From: a virus
Virus record (IMG/VR): IMGVR_UViG_3300046171_000328
Coordinates: 1-64,000 of that record
DNA length: 64,000 bases
Direction: 5' to 3' (one strand)
Position 1 is the first letter of the stretch; each line of letters opens with the position of its first letter. This document shows, piece by piece, positions 27,655 through 36,641 of the stretch. Under the pieces are notes generated by a model that made no database searches, was not told where the DNA came from, and worked only from the letters and a program-made list of their open reading frames with translations. The position numbers and the translations under genes were made by a program.

Positions 27655-27927
27655 ATGATTGAAGAGCGCAAACTTACTGACTCTGAAAAAGAGGCCAAGG
27701 AGAGCTATTTAAAGCGCTTTAAGAAGAAGGACCGATTCAAGGACAGCAAGGGGAAACTGAATTCACTCAGTTATGCCATCGCCACCAAGTATGCCAAAGA
27801 AGGGAAAAAGTATCCGATGAAAGAGGATTTCACATCAGAAGAATTGGAAGAAATTCTTGAGGGATCGACAGCAGAGAAATCAAACCCAAAGCTGTGGGCA
27901 CAATGCAAGGCAGAAGCAAGCTTCTAA
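27655..27927 (+). CDS. Small basic/charged protein, unknown
   Basis: 90 residues, directly after the helicase stop (TAA ATG). Highly charged and helical (ESYLKRFKKKDRFKDSKGK), with a segment SLSYAIATKYAKEGKKYPMKEDF. Its stop overlaps the next start (TAATG). No family recognised. Small charged proteins ahead of portal genes can be internal virion or DNA-binding proteins, but this is only context. Confidence 0.55.
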   Translation: MIEERKLTDSEKEAKESYLKRFKKKDRFKDSKGKLNSLSYAIATKYAKEGKKYPMKEDFTSEELEEILEGSTAEKSNPKLWAQCKAEASF

Positions 27928-28421
27928 TGGGCGGAGTCCATAGCGCACGCGCAATGCAAAGCTGCCGTGGCCTATATAAAAAGCGCGGAGGCAAGTACAA
28001 GGGACCGAAAAAGAGTGATAACAAACTGGCCAAGTGGACGAAGCAGGACTGGAAAACCAGCAGTGGAAAACCATCTGAGGGCAAGCGTCGCTACCTACCC
28101 GCCGCCGCTTGGAATTCGATGACCAAGAGCGAAAAGGCCCAGACCAACGCTGCCAAGGCCAAAGCTCACAAGGAAGGCAAACAAGTATCCAAGCAACCCA
28201 AAAAGGTTGCTGCCAAAGCCAAGAGCTTCCGTGAGGAGGTGTCTAGCGAAACCACTTCAAACGACATTCCCATCCGAACAAAGGCAATCATGGCAAAAAA
28301 GAAGAAGGACAAGGACCCGAAAGAGCCAATCAAAGAATTGACGAATGTAGAACGCAAATATCTTTTGGCATTGATTGACGAAGCACACAAGGACCTCAGT
28401 GGCTCAAGCACCGCGCAGTAA
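27927..28421 (+). CDS. Basic DUF5872-like protein
   Basis: I take the ATG at 27927, which overlaps the preceding stop as TAATG; a GTG at 27894 is less likely. The protein is about 164 residues and strongly basic. It contains KLAKWTKQDWKTSSGKPSEG and RYLPAAAWNSMTKSEKAQTN, matching my memory of the DUF5872 pattern (W.dqDW.T.sGKpS...RYLP..a). This domain is common in phage virion-gene clusters and has a DNA-binding-like charge. The C-terminal 40 residues (KKKKDKDPKEPIKELTNVERKYLLALIDEAH) look like a separate helical tail overlapping the portal start. Confidence 0.6.
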   Translation: MGGVHSARAMQSCRGLYKKRGGKYKGPKKSDNKLAKWTKQDWKTSSGKPSEGKRRYLPAAAWNSMTKSEKAQTNAAKAKAHKEGKQVSKQPKKVAAKAKSFREEVSSETTSNDIPIRTKAIMAKKKKDKDPKEPIKELTNVERKYLLALIDEAHKDLSGSSTAQ

Positions 28422-30105
28422 AAAAGAAGACGAGAGCTTTGAGTTTGGCAATGTTGCCACGGCTCTGGCGGGACTATTCGGCAAGCAGAAAAAGGTCACC
28501 AGCGAAGAACTGGCACATACCGACAGCATGTCGGCATCTGGTGGGGATTTTAACCAGAACAATCCATTTGACGAATGGGATAAATCGTTAGGTGGAACCG
28601 ACAAAAAGATCCTCCGTGAACTGCCTCGACACCGTAATCAGAAATACGCCATCTATGACCGCATGTGCATGGACCCGATCATCTATGCCTGTCTGAAGCT
28701 CCATGCCAACACCGCACTCTCCTATGATGAAGAAAACGCTGAAATTGTGACGGTTAAGTACGTTGGTGATGAAAAGGACAAAGCCGCACAGGAAATGGTC
28801 GAGGACCTTGGCCAGTTGATGGAGCGCTTGCAGATCACTGAGCGTTTATTCACTTGGGGGTTAGATGTCCTCAAGTATGGAATGTGGTCTGTGAGAGTTT
28901 ATGGAGAACGTGGTAAGGGCGTCACCAACGTGATCAGCAATGCCTTGACTCATCCCTACACACTCAAGATTTATGAACGCTCTGGCAAGCTGGCTGGCTT
29001 TACCAGTATGTATCAAGTCTCCAATGGCGAAGAATATGAGTTGATGGCCCCATGGAGCTTTATTACGTTTCGAATGCAGGGCCATACTGATGATCCAACG
29101 ACCAGCTTGAGCAGTACCGAAAACCGTAATCAGTGGAACATTGGAGCCGATGCGCCCTCTGAGGCGTTGGTCGAATCATGGAACTATGGCCGCTCCATCT
29201 TGGAGGGTTGTTTTCTGCCGTGGCTGGACCTGCAGGAAAGCGTGATTGCGCTCAACATGAGTCGGCGTAACAAGAGCAAGCGGGACCGAATGATTGGCTT
29301 TCCTGTTGGCGGACAAGCGCCAGCAAGAGCCGCAGCGCTTACACAGGCGATTGCGCAACGGCTCAAACAGCGCAAGTTGCTGGATGAAGAAAAGCGGCAG
29401 GCCGGCGGTTATGTAGCTTCTCAGGAGGACTTTTTACTGCCGTATGATTCGCAGACAGGCAACGGGAAACTGGAATTCAGCACCATCGAACCAAATGCGG
29501 ATGTCAGTGCCATTGAAGATGTCATGTTTCATGTGAAACGTGTGGCTGGGTCACTGGGGTTGGACCCTGCGCTGATTGGCTTTGGAGACATGCTGGCCGG
29601 TGGGCTGGGTGAAGGAGGTTGGTTCCGCCAATCGATTTTAGCCGCAGCAACAGGAGAGCAGCTCCGACGTTCGATTTCGATAGGCCTCAACCGTATGTTC
29701 GAAATTCATCTAGCCTACAAGTACAAGACCGCCTATCCGCCGAACAAACGCCCGTGGGAGCTTCAGTTTCATGCAGCCAGTAGTGCCAAGGAAATTGAAG
29801 AAAATCAGTCTAAGTTATTGAAAATGGACCTGACAGACCGGCTGAACCAAACGGTGCAGGCCTTTCGGGAAGCAGGAGTTGGCATTGACGCCACAAAGTT
29901 TGCCAAGTATTCGATTCATCATGTGTTGGGGATGGATGAAGGCGAATGGGAGGAGCTTTGGGACAAGAAAGCACCACCGGCAGCCGAGGGGAGCGCTGAA
30001 GCCTTTGCTACCGGAGGTGGGGGCGGCAATGAGGGGCAATCACAAAAACCGCCACAAGCTGGCCCAGAGGCCGTCAACAGGGCTGCCAGAGAAGAGGATG
30101 ACTGA
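28399..30105 (+). CDS. Portal protein
   Basis: I choose GTG 28399 because AAGGA lies 5 bp upstream; that gives 568 residues, a usual portal length. Diagnostic pieces are the N-terminal YAIYDRMCMDPIIYACLKLHA (stem-entry helix), the mid-protein GWDL-type helices, SWNYGRSILEGCFLPWLDLQ, the long MSRRNKSKRD...ALTQAIAQRLKQ helix and VKRVAGSLGLDPALIGFGD. This is the pattern of T4-gp20-like and related portals. Portals form the dodecameric ring at the head vertex for packaging. The stop overlaps the next ATG (TGATG). Confidence 0.75.
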   Translation: MAQAPRSKKEDESFEFGNVATALAGLFGKQKKVTSEELAHTDSMSASGGDFNQNNPFDEWDKSLGGTDKKILRELPRHRNQKYAIYDRMCMDPIIYACLKLHANTALSYDEENAEIVTVKYVGDEKDKAAQEMVEDLGQLMERLQITERLFTWGLDVLKYGMWSVRVYGERGKGVTNVISNALTHPYTLKIYERSGKLAGFTSMYQVSNGEEYELMAPWSFITFRMQGHTDDPTTSLSSTENRNQWNIGADAPSEALVESWNYGRSILEGCFLPWLDLQESVIALNMSRRNKSKRDRMIGFPVGGQAPARAAALTQAIAQRLKQRKLLDEEKRQAGGYVASQEDFLLPYDSQTGNGKLEFSTIEPNADVSAIEDVMFHVKRVAGSLGLDPALIGFGDMLAGGLGEGGWFRQSILAAATGEQLRRSISIGLNRMFEIHLAYKYKTAYPPNKRPWELQFHAASSAKEIEENQSKLLKMDLTDRLNQTVQAFREAGVGIDATKFAKYSIHHVLGMDEGEWEELWDKKAPPAAEGSAEAFATGGGGGNEGQSQKPPQAGPEAVNRAAREEDD

Positions 30106-30416
30106 TGTTTGTATTTGAAATTGAAAACAAGGACGCAAGGGCACAAATCAGCTTTCCAACAGATGATTACCATGCCCGATCCACCGCAATTACTTCTGGA
30201 GATCCAGAGCTATTGAAAATGTTAGCCGATTGGGTCCCAGCGCAGCTTGGACCCTTTGGACATCCGGTGGCTTGGCCTGATCCCTTTGTGCAGGACTTTG
30301 ACTATGTCCTTTTGGGAGAGCGAGGAAAGCGAGAGTGGCCCTATGCGGCCCGTTTTGTTTCAGGGGATCGTGGAGACTGGTATGAACACAAACTTCCAGA
30401 AGGTATGGTTCCATGA
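30105..30416 (+). CDS. Small unknown protein after the portal gene
   Basis: 103 residues, with starts and stops overlapping both neighbours (TGATG and ATGA). It reads as one small mixed alpha/beta domain (FEIENKDARAQISFPTDDYH; WPDPFVQDFDYVLLGERGKRE). No family recognised. Tight coupling to the portal suggests a virion or morphogenesis role. Confidence 0.55.
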   Translation: MFVFEIENKDARAQISFPTDDYHARSTAITSGDPELLKMLADWVPAQLGPFGHPVAWPDPFVQDFDYVLLGERGKREWPYAARFVSGDRGDWYEHKLPEGMVP

Positions 30417-32398
30417 GTCTGGACCCCAAGAAACTCATCGCTCAGATTTCAGAAGTTAGTATGTCCAATATTTTCTCACTGGTATTGGACAACGAGGACT
30501 ATAAAACGGGACATTCAACTGGCTTGGACGCCACATTGACAAAGATTCCACAACCCTCAAAAAGTCTTGGAATCTACCATCTGAATCTTGGGGGTTATGC
30601 GTTTCAACTCAAGGAGGATGATGACAATTATTTGACATATGACGGCCTGATGGAAGTCACCGATCACTTTCTGAAGCGACTTTCCAAGCAGATCAAGAAT
30701 GCAGATATTCTGTGGGCAGATCTCAAATATCCACAAATCAACAGTCATCGTGGTGAAGGCGAACATGAAATTCGTAGTCTGATGCCGTTTCACAAAACAG
30801 AAGGCATTGACCCACTTGATTTTCTGAAAAAGGAAGCAGGCAATCTACAAGAGCGTGATTTGTCGGCAGCAATGAAACAAAGATACTATCTTTGGAACCC
30901 CAAGAGTTTGCCAATTCTCAAAGAAACGGCACAGCAGGGCGAGTTGTTTGTGCCTCAGTGGCTGATGGAGCTTAAAGGCAAGGGATCATTCAGACCAGAC
31001 TTTCAAGGCATTGATCGAATTTATGGAAGACTCAACAAGGTGACAGCCGTTAAAAACTTTGAAAGCCGTCCAATCAGCATGATGGCCGATGGTCATGAAC
31101 TTGGGATTGAGGCGCTGGGAGGACCAAGTGACACCATGCTGAGTGCCAGAAAGGTTGGAAACTTCATGGCCAGCGCCGCTCGTCAGTTTATGAGTGTTTC
31201 TACAGCCAGCTTTGGTGATGAAGCGAAAATGCAGAGAAATTACGAAAACCTCCGTACCGTTGTGGCTTCACTCTGCATCGATGCCAGAGACTTGGTGGAC
31301 GAAGCGGGTGCTGCTACGACTCATGAAGAATTTACAAGGCTCAAACAAAACAGCCTGTTGATGCACCGCAAGGATTTGGTGGAAGGGCACAAGGAACGGT
31401 TGGCAAAAGGGAAAGAATCACTAAGTCATGTGGACGGGCTAATGGTTTTTTATAACAGTGAAATCATGGCCGAGATGATGTCGAGTCCAGAGTATGCAGA
31501 AAGCAAAAGGCTGAATGAATATGTAATCTCCTCCATGTTTGAACATGCCATCTACGATGGAGACTTGAGCAGATGGAAAGACGGCACTAGCGAATGGATT
31601 GACTTCAATGATACGGAAAGAAATCTAATGCTCCAAGTGCTGCCGAAAATCACAAGAAAGATGCAAAAAGCGGTTGCTGAAGCTCAAAAGAAAACCTTTA
31701 TTGATTCGTCACCACTACCTGATGAAGAAGCACAACGCTTGACGGATGCTACCGATGTGCGGTCAGCAAACCTGACAAGAATGGGATTGGTGGCCAGTCC
31801 AAAGTACAAAATGAGTGAGAGCAAGAAAAAAGAAATCACCGACCGGCTTTTCAATTTTCATAAAATGACCAATGGAGCCGCTACCACTTTGAAGATGGTT
31901 GGCATGTCCAATAAGAAAAGTTTACGAGCCTGTGCCTCAAGACGTGGATTTATTGCACTCAACAATAGTGACACTTCATCAACCTTCTACCATGAAATGA
32001 CTCATCACTTGGAGTTCAGCCACAAATGGATTTATGAAGCGGGACAGGCTTTTTTGTTGGATAAGGTCGGCAAAAAGATTGAAACCAAGACTATGTCTGC
32101 GTTGGTCAAACAACGCTACATGAAAAAATGGGGAATCACAGATGCAAGCTCCGTCCGAATTCAGACCGGTTATGGTCGAAATGAAGTGGCATGGAATGCT
32201 GAAGTTTCAGAACCCTATCTGGCCAAGGAATATTCAGACAATTCCAGCGAAGTGATTACGATGACGATGCAGGATCTTTTGTGTGAAGACGAAAAGTCCT
32301 TTAAGCGGTTTATGGAACAGCGCAGGGACTATCCGGATGAGGTCGCGTTTGCAGCAGGGCTACTCAAGCAATTGCAAGAAGGGAAAAAGGCCGCATGA
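30413..32398 (+). CDS. Zincin-like protein of the head gene cluster
   Basis: 661 residues. The motif FYHEMTHHLEF (about 525-535) is an HExxH zinc site, and NSSEVITM at about 610 supplies a plausible third ligand Glu, as in phage zincins fused to head-morphogenesis (MuF-like) proteins. The first 500 residues are mostly helical and unrecognised, with a possible beta domain at 1-60. It lies just after the portal gene, where MuF-type minor head proteins normally stand. A function as an internal head or ejected protease is inferred. Its stop overlaps the next start (ATGA). Confidence 0.6.
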   Translation: MSLDPKKLIAQISEVSMSNIFSLVLDNEDYKTGHSTGLDATLTKIPQPSKSLGIYHLNLGGYAFQLKEDDDNYLTYDGLMEVTDHFLKRLSKQIKNADILWADLKYPQINSHRGEGEHEIRSLMPFHKTEGIDPLDFLKKEAGNLQERDLSAAMKQRYYLWNPKSLPILKETAQQGELFVPQWLMELKGKGSFRPDFQGIDRIYGRLNKVTAVKNFESRPISMMADGHELGIEALGGPSDTMLSARKVGNFMASAARQFMSVSTASFGDEAKMQRNYENLRTVVASLCIDARDLVDEAGAATTHEEFTRLKQNSLLMHRKDLVEGHKERLAKGKESLSHVDGLMVFYNSEIMAEMMSSPEYAESKRLNEYVISSMFEHAIYDGDLSRWKDGTSEWIDFNDTERNLMLQVLPKITRKMQKAVAEAQKKTFIDSSPLPDEEAQRLTDATDVRSANLTRMGLVASPKYKMSESKKKEITDRLFNFHKMTNGAATTLKMVGMSNKKSLRACASRRGFIALNNSDTSSTFYHEMTHHLEFSHKWIYEAGQAFLLDKVGKKIETKTMSALVKQRYMKKWGITDASSVRIQTGYGRNEVAWNAEVSEPYLAKEYSDNSSEVITMTMQDLLCEDEKSFKRFMEQRRDYPDEVAFAAGLLKQLQEGKKAA

Positions 32399-34110
32399 AT
32401 CAAATTTCTATTGACCAGATCCAATCGGCAACCAGCTACCAAGACCTACGCAGGGCGGTCTTTGAGGCGTTGCCCAAGGCAAAGGCAGAACCAGTAGTAG
32501 ATTCACCTGAAGTTGCTGAATTAAAGGCAAAGCTCAAAAAGCTGGAAGCTCATCAAGATCTGATGAAGAGAGCTAATCCAATCATCAAAAAATATTACAA
32601 GCTAGACGTTAGAGATGCTAGCTCTCTCAATTATCCGGCCTACGCCAAGGCCATTCATCAGTTGAATCAGGATAGAGGAGAAGAGCCGTTTGCACAGAAA
32701 ACACTAGAGTTGATGCTCAAGCCTGATTTTGCAAATCGCATCGGATTTCCCGCTTTTGAGCTAACCAGTGTTAATGACAAAATCAAACGCATTAAAGCCA
32801 ATTTGGCTAAGTTGGAAGCACAACAGCCCAAAGTAGAGCCAGATCCAGAACCAGAGCCAGTCATTGAGCCGAAGCCAGATCCATATGCGATGAAACTTCC
32901 GAAAATCAAAAAGGGCCAGAAGTTTCTTCTCAACGGTGAAGAATACACATTTCTACGGTTCAATCAGGCCAGAATGAACCAAAAAGGGGGCAGGCCGGTT
33001 GTGGCAGTGAAGACCGGCTCCACAGAATTCAGTAATCTTTCACTGATCGCTTTTCGGGATGCAAAACCTATTGAAGAAGAACCAGAGCCAACCGTTGAGC
33101 CAGAAGCTGTAACTGGCAATTCATTGAGTGTGGAAGTGGCCTTGGACGATCCACAGTATGGGCGTTGGAATGCTACAGCCAAGGCCTTGTCCTTGATGGC
33201 TAATGAACTGAAAGAACAGATTGCTAAGAAGGGGTCAATTGTTTATCGGCCTGCTCAAATCAGCGAAGCCACCGAAGAGGACCTGTTGAAAATTATTAGT
33301 GTGCAATCCATATATTCGGACACGGAAAAATATGCTGATAAACCAGAAGGGTTTACGGCAGGGATCTTCATTCGCCATGAACCTGAAAACGGGCAACGCT
33401 TCCACCCTGCAGACTTTTGCTGGTACTCCGAAAAATTCGGAGACAACGTAAGGATTTCTTCGAATATCGGACAATTCAAAAAGGGGATACCGGTTGACCC
33501 AGACGAGGGCTACAAATATTTATCAGCAATCACCAGTGCCGTTAAGATGGAACCCGAACCAACCGTTGAGCCAGAGGACGAAGGAGAAGAGGAAACCAGC
33601 ATTGCTCAATATACCGCAGACCTGTTCAACTCCTTCGAAGTGATTTTGATGACCGATGGCATTGGGACCAGCGAGGATGCTGCTTTGTTCTATTGTCCCA
33701 TCAAGGTCGATGGAGTGAAGACAATCGATGTGCCAGCAGGGATGCAGAAGAAAATCAACAAGGGTGTCCGTGTAGCAACCGTTTACCATGTCAAGACGGG
33801 CACAAATGATACACTTGCACACCTGACGCTTCTAAAGGAGCGTGGTGCGAAGTTATTACTGACAGGAGTACAGCCAAGGGAAGCAGCTAATTTTGCTGCT
33901 GACATGGCTTCTCGCTATCCAAGATTGCAGTCAGAAATTCATAGGGCTAAAAATGACGGAGATCTGACTGAAATTTTCCGTACCGTTGAGCTTTTGGGAA
34001 AAATGCAGAACAGCGAAATGCGAACCCTAGACTTGGCCGCCGAATTGGGTGTGCCAATCTACATTCGGGAAGACTACTCCCGAAACCTCTCTCTCTTTAT
34101 TCAGGAGTAG
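32395..34110 (+). CDS. Modular protein with Pro/Glu linkers, unknown
   Basis: 571 residues. Three or four globular segments are separated by acidic proline linkers (PDPEPEPVIEPKPDP near 32835; EEPEPTVEPEA near 33075; MEPEPTVEPEDEGE near 33550). A repeated-looking domain begins KKGQKFLLNGEEYTFLRF. The last about 170 residues (FNSFEVILMTDGIGTSEDAALFYCPIK) form a separate mixed domain. No catalytic signature seen. It is probably an internal or surface head protein, judging from neighbours only. Confidence 0.55.
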   Translation: MNQISIDQIQSATSYQDLRRAVFEALPKAKAEPVVDSPEVAELKAKLKKLEAHQDLMKRANPIIKKYYKLDVRDASSLNYPAYAKAIHQLNQDRGEEPFAQKTLELMLKPDFANRIGFPAFELTSVNDKIKRIKANLAKLEAQQPKVEPDPEPEPVIEPKPDPYAMKLPKIKKGQKFLLNGEEYTFLRFNQARMNQKGGRPVVAVKTGSTEFSNLSLIAFRDAKPIEEEPEPTVEPEAVTGNSLSVEVALDDPQYGRWNATAKALSLMANELKEQIAKKGSIVYRPAQISEATEEDLLKIISVQSIYSDTEKYADKPEGFTAGIFIRHEPENGQRFHPADFCWYSEKFGDNVRISSNIGQFKKGIPVDPDEGYKYLSAITSAVKMEPEPTVEPEDEGEEETSIAQYTADLFNSFEVILMTDGIGTSEDAALFYCPIKVDGVKTIDVPAGMQKKINKGVRVATVYHVKTGTNDTLAHLTLLKERGAKLLLTGVQPREAANFAADMASRYPRLQSEIHRAKNDGDLTEIFRTVELLGKMQNSEMRTLDLAAELGVPIYIREDYSRNLSLFIQE

Positions 34111-34114
34111 AACC

Positions 34115-35026
34115 ATGACGATGCTCATTGAAAGCAAATTCAACATTCTGGATAACTCCCGCCCTGACGGCGGTAATGCCAGACGCTACGATGTTGAGAA
34201 TGTCCAATCTGTGATTGAAAGCCACAAGTGGCATGTCGAGCAAAGACAACTGTTGGGATATTATGGCCATCCGTCTTCCTTGTTTTTGAAGGAAGGGCTG
34301 CAGAACCAACCATCGAATGTTTGCGTCAAGCTCAATCTCAAGGGCAATATCGTAGAACACGCTCAACAGATACTGGAAACTGATACCGGTAAGGTGGTCA
34401 CTGCTCTGCACAAGGCAGGAGCAGGCGGCTGGTCTTGGAGAGCATCAGGCCAAGATGGAGGGCGAACCAATGGAACCGTGCTGGAAACCATCGCTGGCTT
34501 CGATTATGTGCATAGCCCTTCATACACGGCCATTCGGGAGAGTGTAGGTGATGAAAACGGTGATTATGCCCGTTTACGTTACCACCTGATTGATGAAGGC
34601 TTGAATGCGGACTTTGCTGATGGATTCCTACAAAGCATTGACGATGGTGTGAGTCGAGAAATCAACCGGCTCAAGGGGTTGGTAGCCGAGGCCGAGCAAA
34701 AGACCAGAGAAATGTCTAAGGCCCTGACAAGCTCGACTGTCGCATTGAACGAGGATATGGAAGATAGACTGGCGCTAGTCAAGGAATCGCTCTCCAGAAG
34801 CCCATACGCACTCACCGAGGGCATTATTGACATTCTGGCCAAGGGAGTGGCTGATACCAGCGAACTACGACAGTTGATGGAAGCTCTGACCGGTTATCAG
34901 GGAGTGGACTTTGATGCGCTTCCACTGAAGGCGCATAAGAAGGAAACGATTCGGGAGCGTTTTGAAGAAGACAAACCCGATTTTGATCTCAGTCGGTTGT
35001 TTGACCATGGCTCTCGCAGTTGGTGA
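34115..35026 (+). CDS. Prohead-protease-like protein with scaffold-like tail
   Basis: 303 residues from ATG 34115, preceded by CAGGAG. The N-terminus (KFNILDNSRPDGGNARRY ... QRQLLGYYGHPSS) resembles phage maturation proteases of the gp21/S80 type, whose catalytic His lies in a G-x-x-x-HP motif; GGWSWRASG at about 107 could supply the Ser. From about 180 the protein is a charged helical region (EINRLKGLVAEAEQKTREM) like a scaffold. No major capsid gene follows, which is unusual. Assignment is moderate. Confidence 0.5.
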   Translation: MTMLIESKFNILDNSRPDGGNARRYDVENVQSVIESHKWHVEQRQLLGYYGHPSSLFLKEGLQNQPSNVCVKLNLKGNIVEHAQQILETDTGKVVTALHKAGAGGWSWRASGQDGGRTNGTVLETIAGFDYVHSPSYTAIRESVGDENGDYARLRYHLIDEGLNADFADGFLQSIDDGVSREINRLKGLVAEAEQKTREMSKALTSSTVALNEDMEDRLALVKESLSRSPYALTEGIIDILAKGVADTSELRQLMEALTGYQGVDFDALPLKAHKKETIRERFEEDKPDFDLSRLFDHGSRSW

Positions 35027-35339
35027 CTTCCTGAATTGAAATCCCGCCTTTGTCATTGGCAATCCGAAAAGAATGCCCTGCCACCTTCAAGATGGTGTAG
35101 TTGGCAGAAACCAAATAGAGGTAATTCCCATGTTCCGGTTTTACCTCTATTGCTGGCTCTTCTTCAAGATCATTAATGCGTTCCAAGATAACCTGAAGCA
35201 TTGTTCTAGAATTCGAAAAGTGGAATGGAGCAGACTGTTGGACTTGGAAAAACCAGCCTGCTCCTGAACCATCCATGGGCACTCTGCTCTCATCCAACGG
35301 GGGATGGTCATCACAGAGTGCTTGTAGGCTCTTTGTCAT
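34989..35339 (-). CDS. Small protein downstream of the DUF932 gene
   Basis: 116 residues on the minus strand, 57 bp after the DUF932 stop and probably in the same transcript. Its 3' end overlaps the protease-like gene on the other strand by 38 bp. It reads coherently (SGAGWFFQVQQSAPFHFSNS; GNYLYLVSANYTILKVAGHSFRI) as a beta-rich domain. No family recognised. The convergent arrangement makes this a boundary between late and early transcription. Confidence 0.55.
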   Translation of the reverse strand: MTKSLQALCDDHPPLDESRVPMDGSGAGWFFQVQQSAPFHFSNSRTMLQVILERINDLEEEPAIEVKPEHGNYLYLVSANYTILKVAGHSFRIANDKGGISIQEVTNCESHGQTTD

Positions 35340-35396
35340 GATCAGCGTCAGATCGCAGACGCCTAGACCTACCCAGAGCCGAGGGCGGAGGGGAAT

Positions 35397-36512
35397 TTAG
35401 GCGTAGGCCTCAACGTATTCCATGCCTAGTTTATAGCCTCTCTGGCGAGTTTTCGCACCACCAGCATAGTAGTTACTCTTGAAGCGTGCTGCTCCAGAGG
35501 ACCCCTGCACATGGCTGGTAAAGTTGGTGATCGTGTTGTAGCCTGCCCAGACTGTGTCCCGCTTGTTCTCTGGCAAAGAACCACGCTCAATGGCAAAGAC
35601 GGAGTACAAGCGTTGGGCAAACTTACGAGAGCGTTGCAGCTTTTCGTAGAAGAAGCTCAGAGCCTCTTCTCTGGCTTCCGGATCTTCGATGGCTTCCAAC
35701 CTGCGAATCTCTGCCGGATTGTTCCACGTCTTGCCTGCGGCACGAAGAAAGTAATTCTCCAAGTCTTCTTCACTGCGGAACTCCACTTCTGACATTCTCC
35801 TAAAGTCACTCTCCATCTGCACCAGATCTTCCGCAGTCTTGATTGCCTTCTCCTGCACATAGGGCAGCACTTCATCAGTGCGACAGGAATATGGAATGGC
35901 AATGTTGTTTTCGTTGAAGCTGACCATGCCGTTGGAGCAAGCCAGTCGCAACGTCACCGGCGAAACATCGATGGTTTCATTGGGGTTGCCATGGCGAAAC
36001 TTGACATGGTAGTACCCGTGAACTTCGTCACCAGCAATCGGCTCCAAAGGCCGGTGATCCATTTTCAGCAGTGCAAAAATGTTGCGGCCTCCATCTAAGG
36101 AACCTGCACCCGCTAATTTGGCATTCAGTTCTTTTTCAAACGGGCTGATCATATCAATCATTTCTGTATTCTGCAGTGGATTGTGAGTGTCCTTGACCAG
36201 ACCCATACGGAAGCCATTGTCTTCACGGCAGAGCATCATCTTGCCCTTGTAGCGTCGATCTGGACCACCACCACCGTATTCATCCCGAATTGGATACTTA
36301 CCCACTTCAAAGCTAAGATCTCGGTTTCCCTTGAGATCTTCGACTGTCAGAGTCTTCACGTTTTGTGTGAAGTTCGAATACTTGCCTTTGAGCAAGTCGG
36401 TTGACTGGCCATGGCTACCATCCGTTTGCTGGTAATCCAGAGACTCATTTCTGATGACAACCGAATTCTTTTCTTCCATCTGGTTGTCGAGTAAATCGGC
36501 GAGTTCGTTCAT
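35397..36512 (-). CDS. DUF932 / phage-plasmid conserved protein
   Basis: 371 residues from the ATG at 36512 (a longer frame to 36626 would overlap the promoter). The central and C-terminal parts (HGYYHVKFRHGNPNETIDVSPVTLRLACSNGMV; YNTITNFTSHVQG) match the DUF932 family, which is widespread on plasmids and phages. The biochemical role of the family is uncertain; links to recombination and antirestriction neighbours have been noted. It is transcribed from a strong promoter at 36574-36603 with a dyad at 36539-36564 in the leader. Confidence 0.7.
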   Translation of the reverse strand: MNELADLLDNQMEEKNSVVIRNESLDYQQTDGSHGQSTDLLKGKYSNFTQNVKTLTVEDLKGNRDLSFEVGKYPIRDEYGGGGPDRRYKGKMMLCREDNGFRMGLVKDTHNPLQNTEMIDMISPFEKELNAKLAGAGSLDGGRNIFALLKMDHRPLEPIAGDEVHGYYHVKFRHGNPNETIDVSPVTLRLACSNGMVSFNENNIAIPYSCRTDEVLPYVQEKAIKTAEDLVQMESDFRRMSEVEFRSEEDLENYFLRAAGKTWNNPAEIRRLEAIEDPEAREEALSFFYEKLQRSRKFAQRLYSVFAIERGSLPENKRDTVWAGYNTITNFTSHVQGSSGAARFKSNYYAGGAKTRQRGYKLGMEYVEAYA

Positions 36513-36538
36513 TTTCGCTCTCAGTGAGGGTTGAAGGT

Positions 36539-36564
36539 GTTGAACAGTTTTTTCTCTGTTCAAC
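36539..36564 (-). promoter_or_regulatory. Perfect 9-bp dyad at the DUF932 transcription start
   Basis: GTTGAACAG at 36539-36547 and CTGTTCAAC at 36556-36564 form a perfect inverted repeat with an 8-nt T-rich spacer, a few bases downstream of the -10 hexamer. It could be an operator for a dimeric repressor or a 5' stem-loop of the mRNA. Confidence 0.55.
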
Positions 36565-36573
36565 CTAATATCT

Positions 36574-36603
36574 ATTATACCGTTTCCTGAAAAACGAGAA
36601 CAA
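36574..36603 (-). promoter_or_regulatory. Promoter of the DUF932 gene (GGTTGTT class)
   Basis: On the minus strand GGTTGTTC has its -35 hexamer TTGTTC at 36603-36598, followed by an 18-bp spacer and TATAAT at 36579-36574. It belongs to a set of six promoters with the same extended -35 element. Confidence 0.7.
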
Positions 36604-36641
36604 CCCCCTAATTTGCCAAAGAACAAAATAAAATGTCTTTT